From: Clostridiales bacterium | Lineage (GTDB): Bacteria > Bacillota > Clostridia > Christensenellales > CAG-138 | DNA: 7,676 nt | Direction: 5' to 3' | Assembly: GCA_012511925.1 (NCBI GenBank) | Contig: JAAZFD010000174.1 | Location: 1-7,676 of the forward strand | Part shown: positions 6,752-7,676 of the stretch, piece after piece | How the letters are laid out: the number at the start of each line of letters is the position of its first letter | How positions within the stretch are numbered: the first letter of the stretch is position 1 | Notes under the pieces: generated by a model | Database searches by the model: none | Seen by the model: the letters and a program-made list of their open reading frames with translations, nothing else | What the model was told of the DNA's origin: nothing | Program-made: the position numbers and the translations under genes

Positions 6752-6771
6752 TTATTGACATATGCCATAAA
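6752..6771 (+). promoter_or_regulatory. Imperfect palindrome over the -35 box, candidate operator
   Basis: TTATTGACAT and ATGCCATAAA are inverted arms around a CATATG centre (6759-6764); the inner 12 bases TGACATATGCCA are palindromic except for one pair. The site covers the -35 hexamer and enters the spacer, so a bound protein would block transcription. The helix-turn-helix protein encoded directly downstream is the natural candidate for binding it, which is inference. Confidence 0.4.
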
Positions 6772-6782
6772 TGGAGTATAAT
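6755..6782 (+). promoter_or_regulatory. Consensus vegetative promoter of the DUF134 operon
   Basis: TTGACA (6755-6760) and TATAAT (6777-6782) match the housekeeping sigma consensus exactly with a 16-base spacer. The 25 bases upstream are almost pure A/T, like an UP element. The start codon at 6811 lies 28 bases beyond the -10 box, giving a short leader. Confidence 0.85.
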
Positions 6783-6796
6783 AAGAATAATTTAAT

Positions 6797-6805
6797 GGAG
6801 GTGAT
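6797..6805 (+). promoter_or_regulatory. Ribosome binding site of the DUF134 gene
   Basis: GGAGGTGAT, a near-full complement of the 16S rRNA 3' end, lies 5 bases before the ATG at 6811 and fixes that start. Confidence 0.8.
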
Positions 6806-6810
6806 GAATT

Positions 6811-7110
6811 ATGGCAAGACCAATGAAGTGGAGAAAAGTTTGCTGTTTGCCTGAAAGCAATAGATTTGGGCCTCTTGATTCATCTGCAGATGCAAAGAAT
6901 TACGTAATTATGACCATTGACGAGTATGAAACCATTAGGCTTATCGACTTAGAAGGCTTAACACAGGAAGAATGCGCTACGAAGATGAATGTGGCTCGCA
7001 GTACTGTTCAAGGTATTTATATCGATGCAAGAAAAAAACTGGCCGAGTCATTGGTTAACGGAAAGTGCTATCGATTGAGGGTGGTGAATACCGACTTTGT
7101 GATGGTTTAG
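6811..7110 (+). CDS. UPF0251/DUF134 family DNA-binding protein, C-terminus lost to a frameshift
   Basis: As it reads, the product has 99 residues. The N-terminus [21 protein letters not shown] and the core [23 protein letters not shown] are typical of UPF0251/DUF134 proteins. Residues about 50-78 form a sigma-70 region 4-like helix-turn-helix ([20 protein letters not shown]). Family members are short, presumed DNA-binding proteins found beside NifX-like and Fe-S genes in anaerobes. After Asn83-Gly84-Lys85 the frame leaves the family pattern (residues 86-99 are unrelated) and stops at 7108-7110. The missing tail is present in the -1 frame from about 7062 to 7184. Restoring one A in the run at 7062-7064 would give 124 residues. 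The helix-turn-helix is intact, so a truncated protein might still bind DNA, but the Cys-rich tail is gone. The gene follows a consensus promoter and heads a three-gene operon. Confidence 0.88.
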   Translation: MARPMKWRKVCCLPESNRFGPLDSSADAKNYVIMTIDEYETIRLIDLEGLTQEECATKMNVARSTVQGIYIDARKKLAESLVNGKCYRLRVVNTDFVMV

Positions 7111-7184
7111 ATAACGATTGTGGTCGTGGATGCCATCGACATAGGCGCGGACTAAGTTTTAGTAATGATGATAGAGGTGATTGA
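7062..7184 (+). pseudogene. Displaced Cys/His-rich tail of the DUF134 gene in the -1 frame
   Basis: In this frame the text runs [20 protein letters not shown] and then GRGCHRHRRG, followed by a short Ser/Asp stretch and TGA at 7182-7184. [11 protein letters not shown] and a CG.GCHRHR-type motif are what DUF134 proteins carry after the helix-turn-helix. The stop falls 2 bases before the next gene's ATG, the spacing expected of an intact operon, and the next ribosome binding site lies inside the tail codons. Both facts argue that the -1 frame is ancestral and that one base was lost. Confidence 0.85.
7173..7181 (+). promoter_or_regulatory. Ribosome binding site of the NifU-like gene
   Basis: AGAGGTGAT lies 5 bases before ATG 7187. 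It favours that start over the TTG at 7181, which would fall inside the binding site. Confidence 0.7.
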
Positions 7185-7186
7185 CT

Positions 7187-7447
7187 ATGTACTCAGGAAA
7201 GGTAATTGAAAATGTTATGTGTCCTTGGAATGTCCATAGTATGCCGGATGCAGATGCCGAAGGAATCCACGGAGATTCTTCTTGCGTAGATTCTTTTGCT
7301 GTTTATTTAAAGGTAATGGATAACATAATCTATTATATTCTCCACTGCTCAAACTTGGGAGCAAGTGCATTGCACAATGCAATCAACAACTATTTAGAAA
7401 TGAAAAGAATGGAGGATTCTTATGAAAATAGCAATTCCTGTAGATGA
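7187..7447 (+). pseudogene. NifU/IscU-like scaffold with internal in-frame deletion
   Basis: The reading frame is open and encodes 86 residues. Residues 1-48 match the start of a NifU/IscU-type Fe-S scaffold: MYSGKVIENVMCPWNVHSMP, DADAEG, GDSSCVDSFAVYLKV and DNII. Residues 52-70 match the end of the same domain: LHCSNLGASALHNAINNYL. The middle of the fold, normally some 50-60 residues including the FGC segment with the second conserved Cys and the helix before the HCS motif, is absent. Two of the three ligand cysteines remain (Cys33, Cys54), and the usual Cys-Gly-Asp is Cys-Val-Asp. Scaffold function is therefore unlikely. The last 26 bases overlap the next gene, whose ribosome binding site is inside this one. 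A natural short variant is possible, but the exact join of the two family ends points to deletion. Confidence 0.75.
7411..7418 (+). promoter_or_regulatory. Ribosome binding site of the NifX/NifB-like gene
   Basis: GGAGGATT sits a few bases before ATG 7422, inside the 3' end of the NifU-like frame. It fixes the start of the next gene and the 26-base overlap. Confidence 0.75.
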
Positions 7448-7676
7448 GAAAACTTTGGAGTCCAGCGTATGTGTTTCTTTTGGACGCACTCCCTATTTTC
7501 TTATTTATGATATAGAAACTAAGGAAAGTAAATTTCTTGATAACAGTGCGGCAGCAAGCACAGGTGGTGCCGGGATTAAAGCTGCACAAACAATAGTAGA
7601 TAATAAAGTAAATGCTTTGTTGACACCCAGATGTGGTCAAAACGCTGCCGACGTGATCAATTCTGCTGATATCAAA
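7422..7676 (+). CDS. NifX/NifB-like dinitrogenase iron-molybdenum cofactor family protein (3' end outside window)
   Basis: The first 85 codons are present. MKIAIPVDEKTLESSVCVSF, then GRTPYFLIYDIETKE, STGGAGIKAAQTIVDNKVNA and RCGQNAADVI follow the order of the Fe-Mo cofactor biosynthesis domain (NifX/NifY/VnfX and NifB C-terminus). The family usually has about 110-130 residues as a single domain, so most of it is seen. Two Cys (in SSVCVSFGR and PRCGQNA) are placed as in the stand-alone clostridial type. These small proteins are thought to carry metal clusters. In an organism with no nif genes in view, a role in nitrogen fixation should not be assumed. Unlike the two genes before it, this one shows no damage within the window. 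Confidence 0.9.
   Translation, partial: MKIAIPVDEKTLESSVCVSFGRTPYFLIYDIETKESKFLDNSAAASTGGAGIKAAQTIVDNKVNALLTPRCGQNAADVINSADIK

Larger units (their letters stand above)
6183..6754. other. Gene-poor spacer between the fibre operon and the DUF134 operon
   Basis: No intact gene with a start and ribosome binding site is visible on either strand over about 570 bases. The stretch holds a nested inverted repeat (CTTACTT at 6257-6263 with AAGTAAG at 6288-6294, and TTTGA/TCAAA inside), a broken minus-strand frame (6276-6490), a short two-copy repeat (6621-6668), a weak hairpin with T-runs (6707-6727), and an A/T-rich tract just ahead of the next promoter. I see no tRNA, riboswitch or insertion-sequence end that I can support. 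Confidence 0.6.

Noticed and set aside
7181..7183. TTG start for the NifU-like gene
   Set aside because: It falls inside the ribosome binding site; ATG 7187 has correct spacing and gives the family's usual MYS start.

Overview
The window looks like a low-GC Gram-positive anaerobe, most likely a Clostridia-type Firmicute. The evidence is strong AGGAGG-type ribosome binding sites, A/T-rich codon use, a SipW-like (ER-type) signal peptidase with TasA-like substrates, a sortase-type anchor, and a UPF0251/DUF134 - NifU-like - NifX/NifB-like gene cluster of the kind carried by strict anaerobes. The species cannot be named from the sequence.

Positions 1-6182 form one plus-strand block that reads as a surface-fibre operon. 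It holds (i) the 3' part of a large secreted protein ending in SdrD-B/Cna-B/SpaA-like immunoglobulin modules; (ii) a SipW-like signal peptidase with an acidic tail; (iii) a fusion of a cytoplasmic PIN-like domain, a membrane segment and an exported TasA-like domain; (iv) a short TasA/CalY-like protein with highly biased codons, the best candidate for the major fibre subunit; and (v) a larger TasA-like protein with two modules, a Pro-rich stalk and a PPVTGD sorting signal, the best candidate for the cell-wall anchor. Genes ii and iii overlap by 8 bases, and no convincing terminator separates i to v. The inferred division of labour is that the peptidase matures the TasA-like proteins, iv polymerises, v anchors, and the Cna-B protein is an adhesive or accessory component. 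What the PIN-like head of iii does is not known to me; it is the most unusual object here.

Positions 6183-6754 have no intact gene. They hold a minus-strand reading frame that looks decayed, a two-copy 29-bp-period repeat and a weak hairpin with T-runs.

Positions 6755-7676 hold a separate transcription unit with a consensus promoter (TTGACA, 16 bp, TATAAT) overlapped by an imperfect palindrome. Its first gene, a DUF134 regulator, is broken by a one-base frameshift: the canonical Cys/His tail is still readable in the -1 frame. Its second gene is a NifU-like scaffold with an in-frame internal deletion. The third, a NifX/NifB-like cofactor protein, looks intact but runs off the window. This operon seems to be losing its first two functions, unless the changes are assembly errors.
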